Origin: Sulfomarinibacter sp963733915
Lineage (GTDB): Bacteria; Acidobacteriota; Thermoanaerobaculia; Thermoanaerobaculales; Sulfomarinibacteraceae
Assembly: GCA_963733915.1 (NCBI GenBank)
Contig: CAVTEP010000006.1
Location: 992,001 to 1,056,000 of the forward strand
Direction of reading: 5' to 3'
DNA: 64,000 bases
The notes beneath the pieces were generated by a model that saw nothing but the letters and a program-made list of their open reading frames with translations, was not told the origin of the DNA and searched no databases. The translations under genes and the position numbers were made by a program. Positions 16,192 through 25,425 of the stretch are shown one piece after another (the stretch's first letter is position 1; each line of letters begins with the position of its first letter).

Positions 16192-18471
16192 ATGACCGTC
16201 CAGATCGAACAGTTCTCTTACGACGACGCCATCGTCCGCAAGTTCACGCTGATGACCCTGATTTGGGGCGTGGTCGGCATGCTGGTGGGCGTCATCGTCG
16301 CCCTCGAGCTCGCGGCACCCTACTTCAACTTCGAGCTCCCATTTCTCTCCTTCGGCCGTCTGCGGCCGCTGCACACCAACGCCGTCATCTTTGCCTTTGC
16401 GGGCAACGCGGTGTTTGCCGGTGTCTATTACTCGATGCAGCGGCTTCTCAAGACCAGGATGTTCTCTGGGGCCCTCAGCGCGATCCATTTCTGGGGCTGG
16501 CAGCTGATCATCGTCTCGGCAGCGATCACCCTGCCCCTCGGCATCACCCAGGGCAAGGAATACGCCGAGCTCCAGTGGCCCATCGACATCGCGATTGCGG
16601 TGGTGTGGATCGCCTTTGCGGTCAACACCTTCGGCACCATTGCCAAACGCCGCGAGCGTCACATCTACGTCGCAATCTGGTTCTACATCGCGACCATCGT
16701 CACCATCACGGTGCTCCATGTCTTCAACAATCTCGTCGTCCCCGCCGGCCTCTGGCGCAGCTACCCCATCTACGCCGGCGTCCAGGACGCCTTCATGCAG
16801 TGGTGGTACGGCCACAACGCGGTCGGTTTTCTGCTGACGACGCCCTTCCTCGGCATCATGTACTACTTCCTGCCGAAGGCCGCGAACCGCCCGGTGTTTT
16901 CCTACCGGCTTTCGATCATCCACTTCTGGTCGTTGGTCTTCATCTACATCTGGGCCGGGCCGCACCACCTCCACTACACCGCGCTGCCCGCCTGGGCATC
17001 GACCCTCGGCATGCTGTTCTCGGTCATGCTTTGGATGCCGTCGTGGGGCGGCATGCTCAACGGGCTCCTGACCCTCCGTGGGGCCTGGGACAAGGTCGCC
17101 ACCGACCCGGTGCTCAAGTTCTTCGTGGTCGCCGTGACCTTTTATGGCATGTCGACCTTCGAGGGCCCGTTGTTGTCGGTGCGATCGGTCAACCTCCTCT
17201 CCCACTACACCGACTGGACCATCGCCCACGTCCACGCCGGCGCCCTCGGGTGGGTCGGTTTTCTGGTCTTCGGCATGATCTACTGGCTGCTGCCGAGGCT
17301 CTTTCAGACCGAGCTCTGGAGCCTCAAGCTGGCCGAAGCGCACTTCTGGCTCGGTACCATCGGGATTCTTCTCTACATCGTCGCCATCTACGCCGCCGGT
17401 CTCACCCAGGGGCTGATGTGGCTCGCCTTCGACTCCGAGGGCTATCTCAAATACCCCGATTTCATCGAAACCACTCTCCGGTTGATCCCCATGTACTGGG
17501 TGCGGGTCATCGGTGGTGTAGCCTACCTTGCCGGCGCGCTGATGCTGGGCCTCAACTTCTTCATGACCTGGAAGAACCGGCCCTCGGCCTACGAGGTCCC
17601 GGTGCATGAGGCACCGGCATTGGCAAAGGACTACGCCGACCGGCCGGAGCCGATCGGCCAGTTGAAGGCCGGCGGCGCGCACGTGGTCGACCTGGCCTAC
17701 AAGCTCGATCGCTTCTTCTCGACCACCTGGCACCGCCGCTGGGAGCGTCTGCCGCTGAAGTTCACAGTCGCAGTGGTGATTGCGGTGGTGGTGGCCTCGC
17801 TCTTCGAGATCATCCCCACCTTTCTGATCAAGTCCAACGTTCCGACCATCGCCACGGTGACGCCATATACCCCGCTCGAGCTCGCCGGTCGCGACATCTA
17901 CCTCTCGGAGGGCTGCTACAACTGCCACTCGCAGATGATCCGCCCCATCCGTGCCGAAACCGAACGCTACGGCGAGTACTCCAAGCCCGGTGAGTTCGTC
18001 TGGGACCACCCCTTCCAGTGGGGCTCGCGGCGGATCGGTCCCGACCTCCAGCGGATCGGCGGCAAGTACCCCGACCTCTGGCATGTCCGCCACATGGACG
18101 ACCCGCGAGCAATCACTGCCGGCTCCATCATGCCCGCCTACCCGTGGATGCTGACCAAGGATCTCGATATCGACAGCGTCGAGCCCGTCATGCGCGCCCA
18201 CCAGATTCTCGGCGTGCCGTACAGCGACGAAGATGTTGAAAACGCCGCCGCCGCCGCTCGCGAACAGGCCGCGGCCATTGCCGCCGAGATAGTCGTCCAG
18301 GGCGGACCCGACGGGCTCGCGGACAAACAAATCGTGGCCCTCATCGCCTACCTGCAACGCCTCGGCACCGACATCATGAAGCCAGAACCGGTAGCGGTCG
18401 AAGAGGAAACCGGCCCCGTCGAAGCGGTAGCCAAGGCCGAGGCAACGGCAGAGGCCGGGGGCGCGTCATGA
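16192..18471 (+). CDS. ccoNO: cbb3-type cytochrome c oxidase, fused subunits I and II (CcoN-CcoO)
   Basis: A 759-residue fusion. Residues 1 to about 475 are CcoN: heme and copper ligand histidines are visible in LRPLHTNAVIFAF, YGHNAVGFLL, WAGPHHLHYT and HVHAGALGWVGF. After a linker, a membrane anchor near residues 520-540 leads into CcoO with the heme c site GCYNCHSQMIRP (about 575), HPFQWGSRRIGPDL and a Met ligand candidate in GSIMPAYPW. The enzyme reduces O2 at the inner membrane with high affinity. The ATG has GGAGGAG upstream. The acidic Ala/Glu tail overlaps ccoQ (ATGA). Confidence 0.95.
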   Translation: MTVQIEQFSYDDAIVRKFTLMTLIWGVVGMLVGVIVALELAAPYFNFELPFLSFGRLRPLHTNAVIFAFAGNAVFAGVYYSMQRLLKTRMFSGALSAIHFWGWQLIIVSAAITLPLGITQGKEYAELQWPIDIAIAVVWIAFAVNTFGTIAKRRERHIYVAIWFYIATIVTITVLHVFNNLVVPAGLWRSYPIYAGVQDAFMQWWYGHNAVGFLLTTPFLGIMYYFLPKAANRPVFSYRLSIIHFWSLVFIYIWAGPHHLHYTALPAWASTLGMLFSVMLWMPSWGGMLNGLLTLRGAWDKVATDPVLKFFVVAVTFYGMSTFEGPLLSVRSVNLLSHYTDWTIAHVHAGALGWVGFLVFGMIYWLLPRLFQTELWSLKLAEAHFWLGTIGILLYIVAIYAAGLTQGLMWLAFDSEGYLKYPDFIETTLRLIPMYWVRVIGGVAYLAGALMLGLNFFMTWKNRPSAYEVPVHEAPALAKDYADRPEPIGQLKAGGAHVVDLAYKLDRFFSTTWHRRWERLPLKFTVAVVIAVVVASLFEIIPTFLIKSNVPTIATVTPYTPLELAGRDIYLSEGCYNCHSQMIRPIRAETERYGEYSKPGEFVWDHPFQWGSRRIGPDLQRIGGKYPDLWHVRHMDDPRAITAGSIMPAYPWMLTKDLDIDSVEPVMRAHQILGVPYSDEDVENAAAAAREQAAAIAAEIVVQGGPDGLADKQIVALIAYLQRLGTDIMKPEPVAVEEETGPVEAVAKAEATAEAGGAS

Positions 18472-18659
18472 GCCTCAGCGACGTCATGTCCGCGGCCGGT
18501 CTTTCGTCGTGGACCGAGCTCGCATTGATTCTCTGCCTGATAACCTTTGCGGCGATCGTTGTGTGGGTCTTTTTCGTCCGCAGCAAGCCCTCCTACGATC
18601 ATGTGCGGAAGCTCCCGCTCGAAGGGGAGCGGACCGTCAAAGGAGGAAATCAACCGTGA
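18468..18659 (+). CDS. ccoQ: CcoQ/FixQ-like cbb3 oxidase small subunit
   Basis: A 63-residue protein with one transmembrane helix (about residues 18-37, LALILCLITFAAIVVWVFFV) and a short basic cytoplasmic tail, as in CcoQ, which stabilises the cbb3 complex. Its ATG overlaps the ccoNO stop and its stop overlaps the GTG of ccoP, so synthesis is probably coupled. Sequence similarity in CcoQ is weak; position and topology carry the call. Confidence 0.8.
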   Translation: MSLSDVMSAAGLSSWTELALILCLITFAAIVVWVFFVRSKPSYDHVRKLPLEGERTVKGGNQP

Positions 18660-19327
18660 CCAGCCAGCATCACGTTATCGAGCCGGCAACCGCCGACCAG
18701 GACCACATTCTGGACCACTCCTACGACGGGATCCGGGAGTACGACAATCCGTTGCCACGATGGTGGCTGGCCATTTTCTGGGCCACCATCATTTTCACGC
18801 CGCTCTATATTCTCTACTTTCACTTCGGCGGCGGCATGCTCGCCAACGAACGGTACGACCAGGAGATGATCGCGTTCTACGACCAGCAGGCGGAGGAGCT
18901 GCTCTCGCTCGGCGACATCCGTGAGCTCACCCTCGTCAACCTGACGACCGACCCGAGCATGATGAACGCCGGCAAGAAGATCTTCCAATCGAAATGCGCG
19001 ACCTGCCACGGGATGTTCGGCGAAGGCGGCATCGGCCCCAACCTCACCGACGAGTTCTGGCTCCACGGCGGACAGCTGATGGACGTCTACAAGACCGTCC
19101 GAGAAGGCGTGCCGTCAAAGGGCATGCTGTCCTGGGATCGACAGCTGCGGCCGGCGGAGCTGATGGCTGTCAGCTCCTACGTCGGCACCTTGCTGGGCAG
19201 CGAGCCGCCGAATCCGAAGTCGCCCCAGGGAGAGCGGGTCGTGCGCCGGGCGCCGCCACCGGAAGACGGGACGGAGACCTCCGCCGAGGTTGGCGGACCG
19301 GCCGAGGCTTCGACCACCGCGTCCTGA
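18656..19327 (+). CDS. ccoP: cbb3-type cytochrome c oxidase subunit III (CcoP), one heme
   Basis: A 223-residue protein starting at GTG (AGGAGG upstream) that overlaps ccoQ. The FixP_N motif HSYDGIREYDNPLPRWW (about 24-40) is followed by one membrane helix. There is a single heme site, SKCATCHGMFGEGGIGPNLTD, with a Met ligand in GMLSWD. Proteobacterial CcoP is about 300 residues with two hemes, so this is the short monoheme form. It passes electrons from periplasmic cytochrome c to CcoO. The tail is rich in Pro, Glu and Thr and probably disordered. Confidence 0.9.
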   Translation: MTSQHHVIEPATADQDHILDHSYDGIREYDNPLPRWWLAIFWATIIFTPLYILYFHFGGGMLANERYDQEMIAFYDQQAEELLSLGDIRELTLVNLTTDPSMMNAGKKIFQSKCATCHGMFGEGGIGPNLTDEFWLHGGQLMDVYKTVREGVPSKGMLSWDRQLRPAELMAVSSYVGTLLGSEPPNPKSPQGERVVRRAPPPEDGTETSAEVGGPAEASTTAS

Positions 19328-19334
19328 GAGGGCT

Positions 19335-20741
19335 ATGACCATCACCTCAAACGCGCCCGAGGCCGACGAGCGGGTCCTCTCGACCCTCAATCGGGACGGC
19401 AGCCGGCGATGGATCCGACCCAAAACCTCGAAGGGCCGCTTCTACCGGCATCGGTTGGTCACGGCGTGGGCGTTGATCGCCACCTTCGCTTTGATCCCGA
19501 TCCCCAAGCTCGGCGGCAAACCGCTGATGCTCTTCGACATCCCAAGCCGCGAGTTCACCCTCTTTGGCGCTACCTTCCTGCCCACCGACACCTTTCTCCT
19601 GATGCTGCTGCTGTTCTCGATCTTTATCGCGATCTTCCTGGTCACCGCCGTGCTCGGCCGCGTGTGGTGCGGGTGGGGCTGTCCGCAGACCGTCTACATG
19701 GAGTTCCTCTACCGCCCGATCGAAAACCTCATCGAGGGCGGCCGCAAACGGCAGATGGATCTCGACGCCTCGGGCCCGGACGCGCGCCGCCTCCTCAAGT
19801 ACGCCGTGTTCTTTGTCATTTCGGCCTTTCTCGCCAACACCTTTCTCGCCTACTTCGTGGGTTGGGACCGCCTTCTCGGCTGGATGTCCAGCCCACCGAC
19901 CCACCACCCGGCGGCCTTCGCCGTGATGCTGGGAACAACGCTCCTGATGTTCTTCGACTTCGCCTACTTCCGCGAGCAGACCTGCATCGTGGCCTGCCCG
20001 TACGGCCGCTTTCAGTCGGTCCTGCTCGACCGGCAATCGCTGATCGTCGGCTACGACGCAAAGCGCGGCGAGCGGCGGGCGCCGTGGCGCAAACAGGAAA
20101 AACGCATCGCCGGTGACTGCATCGACTGCGGGCTCTGCGTCAGCACCTGCCCCACCGGCATCGACATTCGCGACGGTCTGCAAATGGAGTGCATCCACTG
20201 CACCCAGTGCATCGACGCCTGCGACGCCGTGATGAACCGGATCGGGCTCGAACCCGGCCTCATCCGCTACACCTCGCAGGCCGAGCTGGCGACCGGGATA
20301 CGCTCCTTTCTGCGGCCGCGGCTGGTGGTGTATTCGGCCATTCTCCTCGTCATGTTCGGCGCCTTCGCTTTCTCACTCGCCGGCAAGAGCACCGCCGACG
20401 TGACCCTCCTGCGCGGTCTCGGCGCACCCTTTTCCGTGCTTCCCAACGGCGATATCTCCAACCAGATCCGGCTCAAGATCGCCAACCGCGCGCCGGAGGA
20501 ACGCTCGTACCTGATCGAGCTCGTCGCCGGTGACGGCATCACGCTGGTGGCGCCTGAAAACCCGCTGACCGTGGCCGCCGGCGACACCGAGATGACCGGC
20601 GCCTTCATCACCGCACCGCCGGCGGCGTTTGCGGCGGGCGAGGTCTCGATCACTCTCCAGATCAGCGACGGCGTCGATTTCAGCCGCGACATCGCCTACC
20701 GCATTCTCGGACCGTCCAGCGACGGCGGAGGAGCTTCGTGA
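19335..20741 (+). CDS. ccoG: Cytochrome c oxidase accessory protein CcoG (FixG/RdxA)
   Basis: A 468-residue membrane protein with about five helices and two [4Fe-4S] ferredoxin-type sites (CIDCGLCVSTCPTG and CIHCTQCIDACD), plus the CGWGCPQTVYMEFLYRPIE motif of the family. The C-terminal third is an Ig-like FixG_C domain. CcoG takes part in copper reduction or delivery for cbb3 assembly. The ATG is preceded by GAGAGGG. The stop overlaps the GTG of ccoH. Confidence 0.93.
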   Translation: MTITSNAPEADERVLSTLNRDGSRRWIRPKTSKGRFYRHRLVTAWALIATFALIPIPKLGGKPLMLFDIPSREFTLFGATFLPTDTFLLMLLLFSIFIAIFLVTAVLGRVWCGWGCPQTVYMEFLYRPIENLIEGGRKRQMDLDASGPDARRLLKYAVFFVISAFLANTFLAYFVGWDRLLGWMSSPPTHHPAAFAVMLGTTLLMFFDFAYFREQTCIVACPYGRFQSVLLDRQSLIVGYDAKRGERRAPWRKQEKRIAGDCIDCGLCVSTCPTGIDIRDGLQMECIHCTQCIDACDAVMNRIGLEPGLIRYTSQAELATGIRSFLRPRLVVYSAILLVMFGAFAFSLAGKSTADVTLLRGLGAPFSVLPNGDISNQIRLKIANRAPEERSYLIELVAGDGITLVAPENPLTVAAGDTEMTGAFITAPPAAFAAGEVSITLQISDGVDFSRDIAYRILGPSSDGGGAS

Positions 20742-21235
20742 AAAGGGGCGCCATCTGGCCGTACCTGATCGCCGGCGCCCTTGCCCTGCACGTGATCGTG
20801 TCGCTGATCGTGGTGTTCATCGCCACCTCGGACCCGTCATACGCCGTCGAGGAGGACTACTACCGGAAGGCGCTGGCGTGGGACGGCCGGCGGGCCCAGG
20901 AGAACACCAACCAGGCGCTCGGATGGCGCTTCGAGTTCGCGGTGACGCCGCCCGTGCGGCCCGGCGACCAGGCGAAGCTCGAGGCCTCGATCCGTGACGA
21001 TGCCGGCCTGCCATTGAGCGATGCGGCGGTTTCCGTCGAGACCTTTCACAACTCGCGCAGCGACGACATCCTTCGCGCCCGGTTGGAGGCAACCGGCGAG
21101 CCGGGCGTGTACCGCACGACCCTGCCCATGCAGCACAACGGCCGCTGGGAGCTCCGCTTCACGATCGACCAGGGCGGCCGCCACTTCACGCACGCCGAGA
21201 CGCGGCACCTGTTCGTGGAAGGAAGCTGGGAATGA
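20738..21235 (+). CDS. ccoH: FixH family protein (CcoH)
   Basis: A 165-residue protein with an N-terminal membrane anchor (IWPYLIAGALALHVIVSLIVVF) followed by the family signature VEEDYYRKALAWDGRRAQE and a periplasmic beta-sandwich domain. FixH/CcoH is needed for cbb3 assembly. GTG start overlapping ccoG. The stop is followed immediately by a word-array element. Confidence 0.88.
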   Translation: MKRGAIWPYLIAGALALHVIVSLIVVFIATSDPSYAVEEDYYRKALAWDGRRAQENTNQALGWRFEFAVTPPVRPGDQAKLEASIRDDAGLPLSDAAVSVETFHNSRSDDILRARLEATGEPGVYRTTLPMQHNGRWELRFTIDQGGRHFTHAETRHLFVEGSWE

Positions 21236-21341
21236 ATGAGGAAGTCGGAATGCGGAATTTTGAATTCCCACCCTACCTCCCCTGCTGTCATTCTGCCTGG
21301 ATGGGCGAAATTCCTAATTCCTACTTCCTCATTCCTAATTC
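21236..21341. repeat. Word-array/G-core intergenic element, locus D
   Basis: Between ccoH and the safE-like gene. Left words of the GGAAGTC/GGAATGC type (21240-21266) lead into a C-run core CCCACCCTACCTCCCC (21267-21282). After a short spacer come TGGATGGGCG and the right array of AATTCCT words (21308-21341). The two arrays are reverse complements, and the element starts directly after the ccoH stop codon. Confidence 0.85.
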
Positions 21342-21359
21342 GAGCGAGGGGCGGCGTCG

Positions 21360-22117
21360 ATGACCCCACTGCTCGTTACCGTGTTTGTCGCGAGTGTCGT
21401 GGGAGCCTTCACTGTGTCGGCATGTGCGGCCCGTTTGTGGCCTTCTACTCCGGCGCGGACGCGTCGTCCGGGGCGCGACGGTTTCTGAGCCACGCCTCGT
21501 ACTCGGGCGGGCGGTTGCTGACCTACGCGATCCTTGGCCTCGCGGCGGGCGCGGTCGGCGCGGCCCTCGATGTCGCAGGATCGCTCGCAGGCTTTCAACG
21601 CATCGCGGCGGTGCTTGCCGGAGCGACCATGGTGCTGTGGGGTTTGCTCGCGCTGCTCCAGCTGCGCGGCGTCCGCATCTTCAAGCACGGTAGCGGCAAC
21701 GGTCGGCTGGCCGGGCTCTTTCGCCGCGGTTTTTCGCTGGTCAGTGACAGACCGCCGGTGGTCCGCGCCGCGGTGGTTGGTGTGCTCTCCGGGCTCCTTC
21801 CCTGCGGCTGGCTGTGGGCCTTTGTTGTCACCGCCGCCGGCACCGGCGCTGCGTTCAAAGGGGCCGCCGTGATGACCGCCTTCTGGGCCGGCACCGTGCC
21901 CGCGCTCCTGGCCGTTGGTCTTGGCACCCAGTTGGTCAGCGCACCGCTGCGCCGCCACGTCCCGGCCGTGACCGCCGTCCTGCTCGTGGGTCTGGGTCTG
22001 GTCGCCATCCTCGGCCGCCCGGCCTCGGTCACCGCCGCCATTCACAAGCACCAGGGGACCCATTCGGCGGTGCCGGACCCGGACGACGCCGAATCGACCT
22101 GCTGCAAGGCCGAGTGA
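21360..22117 (+). CDS. SafE/TauE-like (UreH-type) membrane protein, frameshifted
   Basis: A polytopic membrane protein of about 250 residues with the signature LHCVGMCGPFV and a second SGLLPCGWLW site; both Cys motifs could bind copper. Relatives next to ccoGH are commonly linked with cbb3 maturation. The reading frame is broken: from ATG 21360 (GAGGGG upstream) the frame reads MTPLLVTVFVASVVG, then one base is missing in the GGG run at 21401-21403, and the rest (SLHCVGMCG onward) continues in the -1 frame to 22117. It is either a real pseudogene or a consensus error. Confidence 0.75.
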
Positions 22118-22214
22118 CGAATCCCGAAAAACCAATGCGGTGGGGCCACACGATGACTTGCGAGGGTTTCCTGCCAACCCCGTATTTTCTCCCAACGTCG
22201 GAAGCCACTGGACC

Positions 22215-22770
22215 CAGACCATCCTGAAGATGGTCGGTCGAATGCTCCAGACCGCGTCTCGGCTGACGATCATTTCGGCCTCGGTCGTGCTCTTCGGCGC
22301 GGTGCTCCTCGACCACGACCGGCTTCGAGCTTTCGTTTTCGATCTTCTACCTCATCCCGATCGCGCTCACGGCCTGGTACGTAGGCCGGCACACGGGCCA
22401 GGCGATCAGCGTGCTCTCAGCGTTTGCCTGGCTGGGTGTCGACCTGACGTCGGGTCACGCGTACAGCTCGCCCTTGATTCCCGTTCTGGAACGCCATGGT
22501 TCGATTGGGGTTTTTCGTCCTCGTCGCGCAGCTTCTCGCGAGCCTGCGGGCGCACCTGCGGCTGGAGGAGAGTCTGGCGCGGGTCGACGGCCTCACGGGC
22601 GTCAGGTCCGGCTGCGCGTTCAGGCAGTCGGCCGCAGAGGTCATGGGGCTGGCAGCTCGAAACGGAAGGCCGTTCGTCCTCGTTTACGTCGATCTCGATG
22701 ACTTCAAGAAGGTCAACGATACCCGAGGGCACGCCGAGGGTGATCGCGCGCTCAAGGCGGTCGCCCTCCG
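22215..22770 (+). pseudogene. Degraded diguanylate cyclase (GGDEF) gene
   Basis: Three frames together spell a membrane-anchored diguanylate cyclase: SRLTIISASVVLFGAVLLDH, then GFELSFSIFYLIPIALTAWY in another frame, then MVRLGFFVLVAQLLASL leading to DGLTGVRSGCAF and FVLVYVDLDDFKKVNDTRGH. It needs one frameshift near 22320 and one near 22487 (an extra T). It stops matching after RALKAVA, before the GGDEF/GGEEF catalytic motif, so it cannot make c-di-GMP. It lies at the left edge of the accessory island. Confidence 0.7.
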
Positions 22771-23007
22771 ACCGTCGGCGAACAGGGATAGCTGCCCGCA
22801 TCTCTCACCAGCTTTATGCTGCGGCCGGCGATGCGTCGCACCCAGCGGTGCTCTCCGCTCGGTGCTCAACGTACTGCGAGTACGTCTCCGCGCCCCTCGA
22901 GTCGAAAACCCCACTGGGCACGGCACCTCGCCGCCCTCGCGACGAAACCCGGTGAGATATGCGGGCTAGAAAGTGCGCTGCGCGGTTGCGGCCGATTCAA
23001 AATGCCG
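22771..23007. other. No gene seen
   Basis: About 240 bases between the broken cyclase and the acetyltransferase stop. I see no coding potential with a recognisable domain, no word array and no clear attC site; probably debris of the island. Confidence 0.4.
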
Positions 23008-23499
23008 TCATCTCTCAAGTTTCTGCAGCCAGACCATATCGAAGGGCCGGCCGTTCTTTTCACCCACGTCGAGAAAACGACCACACTCGGTAAAGCCGTT
23101 CTTGAGGTGAAAGCGGATGCTGCCCGGATTCAGGGACGAGACGTGGGCCAGGAAATTGGTGATGCCGATGCCGTTGCCGGTCTGGAGCAGATGCTCGAGC
23201 AGTGCGGCGCCGATCCCCTGACCGGTGTGCTCGGCATGAAGGAAGTAGGTCAGGCTCGCGGTGTGACGCATGGTCGACACCGGATGAAACGGGCTCAGAT
23301 AGGCGAAGCCGACAACCACGTCATGGACCTCGGCCACGACGAACGGATAGCTCGGGTTGGCGTCGTGACGATCCCGAAAGAAGGACTCATCCACGGGTTG
23401 GTCCGGGTAGGCGGCGAACGAGTCGGTGACAAAGTGGTTGAAGATCGCCGTGATGGGTTCCCAGTCACGTTCAGAAATGGCACGGATGTGGGCATTCAT
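23008..23499 (-). CDS. GNAT family N-acetyltransferase (phosphinothricin acetyltransferase-like)
   Basis: A 163-residue GNAT protein. It has the opening IRAISERDWEPITAIFNHFV, the YPFVVAEVHDVVVGFAYLSPF strand pair typical of the Pat group, and an acetyl-CoA-binding turn EHTGQGIGAALLEHLL. The C-terminal GFTECGRFLDVGEKNGRPFDMVWLQK matches the same group. These enzymes acetylate small amines such as phosphinothricin or methionine sulfoximine; substrate unknown here. It is a compact single gene in the minus-strand island. Confidence 0.87.
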   Translation of the reverse strand: MNAHIRAISERDWEPITAIFNHFVTDSFAAYPDQPVDESFFRDRHDANPSYPFVVAEVHDVVVGFAYLSPFHPVSTMRHTASLTYFLHAEHTGQGIGAALLEHLLQTGNGIGITNFLAHVSSLNPGSIRFHLKNGFTECGRFLDVGEKNGRPFDMVWLQKLER

Positions 23500-23508
23500 G
23501 GGTTGATA

Positions 23509-23691
23509 TTAGCCCGCTTCTCTCACCGGGTATCCACATCGGACTGCGAATCGCGGCGCCCCGCCGACGCGCGATTCTCCGAGGACCGTTTCGGTCCACC
23601 ACGACGCCAGCCCTTCTCTGGTGGCGAGTGCGTTGTAGGCGCCCTCGGGCGAAGTGCTCTCGATACCGATGCGGTGAACGATGTTGGGCAT
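23509..23691 (-). pseudogene. Truncated SRPBCC/AHSA1-domain protein
   Basis: Only the first 60 residues of an AHSA1-like (START superfamily) protein remain: VHRIGIESTSPEGAYNALAT followed by REGLASWWTETV, ending early at VREAG. Full-length relatives have about 140-160 residues. The ATG has GGAGG five bases upstream. The 3' part was lost next to the acetyltransferase gene, probably by a deletion in the island. Confidence 0.6.
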
Positions 23692-23746
23692 GGGGGCCTC
23701 CGGGTTGTACGACCGTCGAAGAGCTGCGGATATTCCCCGGTCTCGG

Positions 23747-24289
23747 CTAGCCACGTTCCCGCGCCATTTCCAGAATCTTGCAGACCGACCGCCAGTTTCG
23801 GCCGGTTCCCGCCACGCCCAGCGCCCTCTCCATTCGTGCAGCCAGCCTGGAGCGGCCGATGCCGGCCGGCGCGTGAAGATATGCAACCGCAGATTCGAGT
23901 TCGAAGCGCTCGGTATCGGCCCGCAGCTTCTCGATGGCATCGAGGTCTGGATTTTCCGGAACACCAGCCAGGAAGAAGAGATGAAGTGTGGACGGCTCGG
24001 CCTCGGCCTCGGGAAACGGGTTGGACCGCACGGCCCGCTCCAGCTCGGCGTATGTCAGGAGAAGGACATCCGGCGCGAAACCGTGGCTTTCGAATATCGC
24101 CGCGCGGATTGCCGCGGCGAGCTTCAACGAGTCCAGCTCCTCGTGCCTGAACACCGCGTTACCACTCTGAATGTACGTCCTGACATCGTTGCATCCGAGG
24201 CTCTCGAGCCGCGCCACGAGGTCCTTCATCGGCAGGATGTTCTTGCCTCCGACGTTGATACCTCGAAACAGTGCGATGTAGGGATTCAT
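23747..24289 (-). CDS. DUF1697 family protein
   Basis: A 180-residue protein with the DUF1697 signatures YIALFRGINVGGKNILPM, VRTYIQSGNAVF and the C-terminal GRSRLAARMERALGVAGTGRNWRSV. The family is widespread, cytoplasmic and of unknown function, and is a frequent passenger of gene cassettes and islands. It is intact here and in the same orientation as its neighbours. Confidence 0.85.
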   Translation of the reverse strand: MNPYIALFRGINVGGKNILPMKDLVARLESLGCNDVRTYIQSGNAVFRHEELDSLKLAAAIRAAIFESHGFAPDVLLLTYAELERAVRSNPFPEAEAEPSTLHLFFLAGVPENPDLDAIEKLRADTERFELESAVAYLHAPAGIGRSRLAARMERALGVAGTGRNWRSVCKILEMARERG

Positions 24290-24358
24290 TCTCTTGAGTT
24301 CCAGTAACCTGGGTTCTATATCGTGCCGGGCGCGCCGCGACGCGGCGAGTGTCCGATC

Positions 24359-24832
24359 TTATTTGAATCGGTCGTCCGCCACATCAGTTTGCATTCGCGC
24401 CGCTTCAAGCCAACCCATTCGCGAATCTTCAGGTTTGTCAAACTCGCCAACATACGGTTTGATGTCGAGAACCGGCGTCCCCTCGAGAAGATCGACACCT
24501 TCGATTGACAGCAGGTTCCCTTCTATTCCGAGCAGCCTGACGACCGAGAGGCCGATCGGGTTCGGCCGACACGGTGCACGAGTCGCAAAGACGCCACGGA
24601 GCTCTGTGTCGAGAAACGGCACGACCATCAATCGATAGCCACTCGATTTGTGCAAATGACACAGCAGGATGATGTGAGAAAAACCATCGAGATCGCTGAG
24701 CCCCTCCACGTACTCCTCGAAAACCTCCACCGTGCCTGTGACGCCCTTCGCGCGGGAGGGCTGGATCGGCGCTCCTTCGGCGTCTTCGTACGGGCTGTGG
24801 ACCACGCCTATCGGTTGGTAATCGATGTTCAT
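24359..24832 (-). CDS. tRNA (N6-threonylcarbamoyladenosine(37)-N6)-methyltransferase TrmO-like
   Basis: A 157-residue TsaA/TrmO-type protein, a SAM-dependent beta-barrel methyltransferase that acts on t6A37 of tRNA-Thr in characterised members. Visible motifs: IGVVHSPYEDAEGAP, DLDGFSHIILLCHLHKS, FATRAPCRPNPIGLSVVRL and GTPVLDIKPYV. Short members without the C-terminal domain are common. ATG 24832 starts just before the conserved domain; a TTG at 24871 would add 13 residues. Confidence 0.85.
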   Translation of the reverse strand: MNIDYQPIGVVHSPYEDAEGAPIQPSRAKGVTGTVEVFEEYVEGLSDLDGFSHIILLCHLHKSSGYRLMVVPFLDTELRGVFATRAPCRPNPIGLSVVRLLGIEGNLLSIEGVDLLEGTPVLDIKPYVGEFDKPEDSRMGWLEAARMQTDVADDRFK

Positions 24833-24919
24833 GGTTTGGGTCGCCCTTTCGATGGAGGTCCCTGAGCTCAAGGATAACGGTTCCTCGGTCCAGCCACGCC
24901 GCGAGCAAGCGGCAAACCC

Positions 24920-25324
24920 TTATCTCGCACCCGCTTCTCGAATGGAACCAGGGTTGGCCGGGATCACCGATGCGGCGGTCAACGTGAGCGTCGAAAGAAC
25001 GAGGAGTATCGCGGTCGGCAGAATGAAACCGATAAAGCGAAGCTGCAGCGCCACGGCGCCGAGAGGACAGAGTGCCGCAACGGCGACGATGAGGCGGCTT
25101 GATCGCGCGGGCCGGAAGGCGACGACCCCGAGGATCAAACCGATCACGATCAAATCGAAGGAAAACGCCAGCCACAGTGCCGGCATGAGTGCCTGCATGT
25201 CCTCGGGCCCTTGCGCCGCCAGGGCGGTTACCGAGTCGTACCCGGTGCAGTGGATTGCAGCCGTGGCGAAGAATCCGGCAGCCGCCAGACCGACCAACAG
25301 AGAGCCCATTGTTTTTCGGTTCAT
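24920..25324 (-). CDS. Hypothetical four-helix membrane protein
   Basis: A 134-residue protein with four hydrophobic segments (about 8-25, 47-66, 76-95 and 100-120) and few charged residues between them. The N-terminal helix contains AIHCTGYDSV. No family recognised. It is a single gene in the minus-strand island. Confidence 0.6.
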   Translation of the reverse strand: MNRKTMGSLLVGLAAAGFFATAAIHCTGYDSVTALAAQGPEDMQALMPALWLAFSFDLIVIGLILGVVAFRPARSSRLIVAVAALCPLGAVALQLRFIGFILPTAILLVLSTLTLTAASVIPANPGSIREAGAR

Positions 25325-25425
25325 TTCATTCTTCCCCGATTCGTGGGGGTGCGATCCGAATCTCCAAGGTCAGCACGATCGGAACGCACCGCCGGGACCG
25401 AAACAGGACGCAATTGCCACCATAT

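Noticed and set aside
16147..18357. 736-codon minus-strand open frame antisense to ccoNO
   Set aside because: Composition is dominated by Asp, Gly, His and Val from third-position GC bias, and there is no domain; the plus strand carries the complete oxidase.
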